A program made the translations under genes and the position numbers. From Bacillota bacterium (lineage in GTDB: Bacteria > Actinomycetota > Aquicultoria > Aquicultorales > Aquicultoraceae): DNA of 64,000 nt. Positions 63,115-64,000 of the stretch are shown in pieces. A model generated the notes under the pieces. That model did not search any database. It saw only the letters and a program-made list of their open reading frames with translations, and was not told the DNA's origin. How positions within the stretch are numbered: position 1 is the stretch's first letter; each line of letters begins with the position of its first letter. The stretch lies in the NCBI GenBank assembly GCA_023511485.1, contig JAIMBH010000003.1, forward strand, positions 1 to 64,000. The letters are read 5' to 3'.

Positions 63115-64000
63115 ATGGCAGAGGAGAGAAAGAGAAGTATCGACCCGGCAGCGTTGGAGATGCTTGCGCGGGCTGAAGGTATCTCTACCATGTTTAGCCG
63201 GGCTGATGAGATGAAGCCCTGCAATTTTGGCGTTGAGGGGAGCTGCTGCCGCGTATGCGCCATGGGTCCTTGCCGTTTGGGAACTACCAAGGATGGTAAA
63301 GAGAAACGGGGGGTTTGCGGAGCAACCCTTGCAACGGTTACCGCACGCAACTTTGCCCGCCAGGTCGCGGTTGGCTCGGCATCACACTCCGACCACGGAA
63401 GAAGCGTCGCGAAGACGTTCCTCGCGGCAGCCAAAGGCGAGGCACCGGGCTATAAGATCAAAGACATAGATAAACTGTATCAAGTAGCTGAATTCATGGG
63501 AGTTCAAACTGAAGGCAGGTCCATTCAAGAAATTGCCATCGATGTTGGCGAAAAAGCTCTCAACGAGTTTGGCAAGCAAGATGATGAACCGCTAATGTTT
63601 GTAAAATATGCTCCCAAGAAGCGCCAGGAGATCTGGGAGAAATACAACGTCTTCCCACGCGGGGTCGACCGTGAAGTTGTTGAGTTAATGCATAGCTCGC
63701 ATGCCGGAAACGACCAGGATGCTGAGCATATAACGACTCACCTGGTGCGGGCATGTCTGGCCGATGGCTGGGGCGGCTCGATGCTGGCAACCCACCTGCA
63801 AGATATCATGTTCGGCACACCGAAGCCTCTAACAGCGGAGGCAAACTTAGGTGTTTTAAAAGAAGATGAGGTAAATATCATTGTTCATGGACACGAGCCG
63901 CTTCTTTCCGAGAAAATTGTTGATGCGGCAACCGATCCTGAGATGATAAAATACGCCGAGTCAAAAGGCGCCAAAGGAATCAACCTCGGTGGTATTTGCT
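63115..64000 (+). CDS. acsA: Carbon monoxide dehydrogenase catalytic subunit (partial)
   Basis: First 295 codons of the Ni-CODH, cut by the window end. The D- and B-cluster cysteines are in place: C36, C44 (D), C45, C48, C53 and C68 (B), in the stretch CNFGVEGSCCRVCAMGPC. ATG 63115 with AAGGAG 5 bases upstream. It oxidises CO or reduces CO2 to CO for acetyl-CoA synthase. AcsA is more likely than stand-alone CooS given the neighbouring acsD and folD, but the downstream acsB is not visible. Confidence 0.92.
   Translation, partial: MAEERKRSIDPAALEMLARAEGISTMFSRADEMKPCNFGVEGSCCRVCAMGPCRLGTTKDGKEKRGVCGATLATVTARNFARQVAVGSASHSDHGRSVAKTFLAAAKGEAPGYKIKDIDKLYQVAEFMGVQTEGRSIQEIAIDVGEKALNEFGKQDDEPLMFVKYAPKKRQEIWEKYNVFPRGVDREVVELMHSSHAGNDQDAEHITTHLVRACLADGWGGSMLATHLQDIMFGTPKPLTAEANLGVLKEDEVNIIVHGHEPLLSEKIVDAATDPEMIKYAESKGAKGINLGGIC

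Overview
The window is bacterial chromosome from an anaerobe with a Gram-positive-type cell plan and moderate GC. Three things point to a deep-branching actinobacterial acetogen or CO/H2 user (Candidatus Aquicultor-like), with a Moorella-type clostridium as the alternative: (i) a Ser/Thr kinase - FhaA - FhaB - PP2C phosphatase - FtsW/RodA - PBP - PASTA kinase cluster of the kind that controls actinobacterial growth, (ii) a Wood-Ljungdahl gene run at the right edge, and (iii) a four-subunit pyruvate:ferredoxin oxidoreductase. The taxonomic placement is inference; no rRNA gene is present.

Layout. 0-8 kb: permease, subtilisin-like protease, ABC-2 exporter, and a Trk potassium uptake operon (two TrkA, a tiny membrane protein, TrkH, an OB-like membrane protein). 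8-9 kb: tRNA-Gly and a GYD-domain gene. 9.4-11 kb (minus): motAB behind a sigma28-like promoter. 11.4-20 kb (minus): the kinase/FHA/cell-wall cluster. 20-26 kb: tRNA-Leu, phosphoesterase, nucleotidyltransferase-like gene, single-frame larC, DUF4446 gene, pheA, serS. 25.8-32.3 kb: four different tRNA-Ser genes, tRNA-Arg with a duplicated 3' end, an iron-transporter-like gene, a large PAS/GAF/SpoIIE phosphatase, tadA, and the large SRP RNA. 32.4-35.5 kb: dnaX-ybaB-recR. 35.6-38.7 kb: porCDAB. 38.8-45 kb: small genes, polysaccharide deacetylase, lysC-asd, an FmdE-family gene, a CDF transporter. 45.5-56 kb: MrfA/YprA-type helicase, TIGR00725 protein, YbaK-type deacylase, a hydrogenase-like/GGDEF fusion, NUDIX plus a Clp1/Grc3-type kinase, TauE exporter, and a LytS/LytR two-component pair. 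56-64 kb: fhs, RACo-type activator, cooC, folD, acsD and the start of the CO dehydrogenase gene.

How it fits together. Formate-THF ligase and FolD supply methyl-branch one-carbon units; AcsD carries the methyl group on the corrinoid protein; RACo reactivates that protein; CooC loads nickel into CO dehydrogenase; PorCDAB links acetyl-CoA to pyruvate through ferredoxin. The redox-linked regulators, above all the [FeFe]-hydrogenase-like diguanylate cyclase, suit a life limited by electron donors.

Best candidates for novelty: a 203-bp interval between a complete tRNA-Arg and an exact copy of its 3' end, packed with stable hairpins; the hydrogenase-like/GGDEF sensor; a 43-residue membrane protein inside the trk operon; an ABC ATPase gene whose conserved N-terminus has no ATG/GTG/TTG start; a helicase gene that appears leaderless with a 22-bp palindrome over its promoter; and a bacterial Clp1/Grc3-like kinase coupled to a NUDIX hydrolase.
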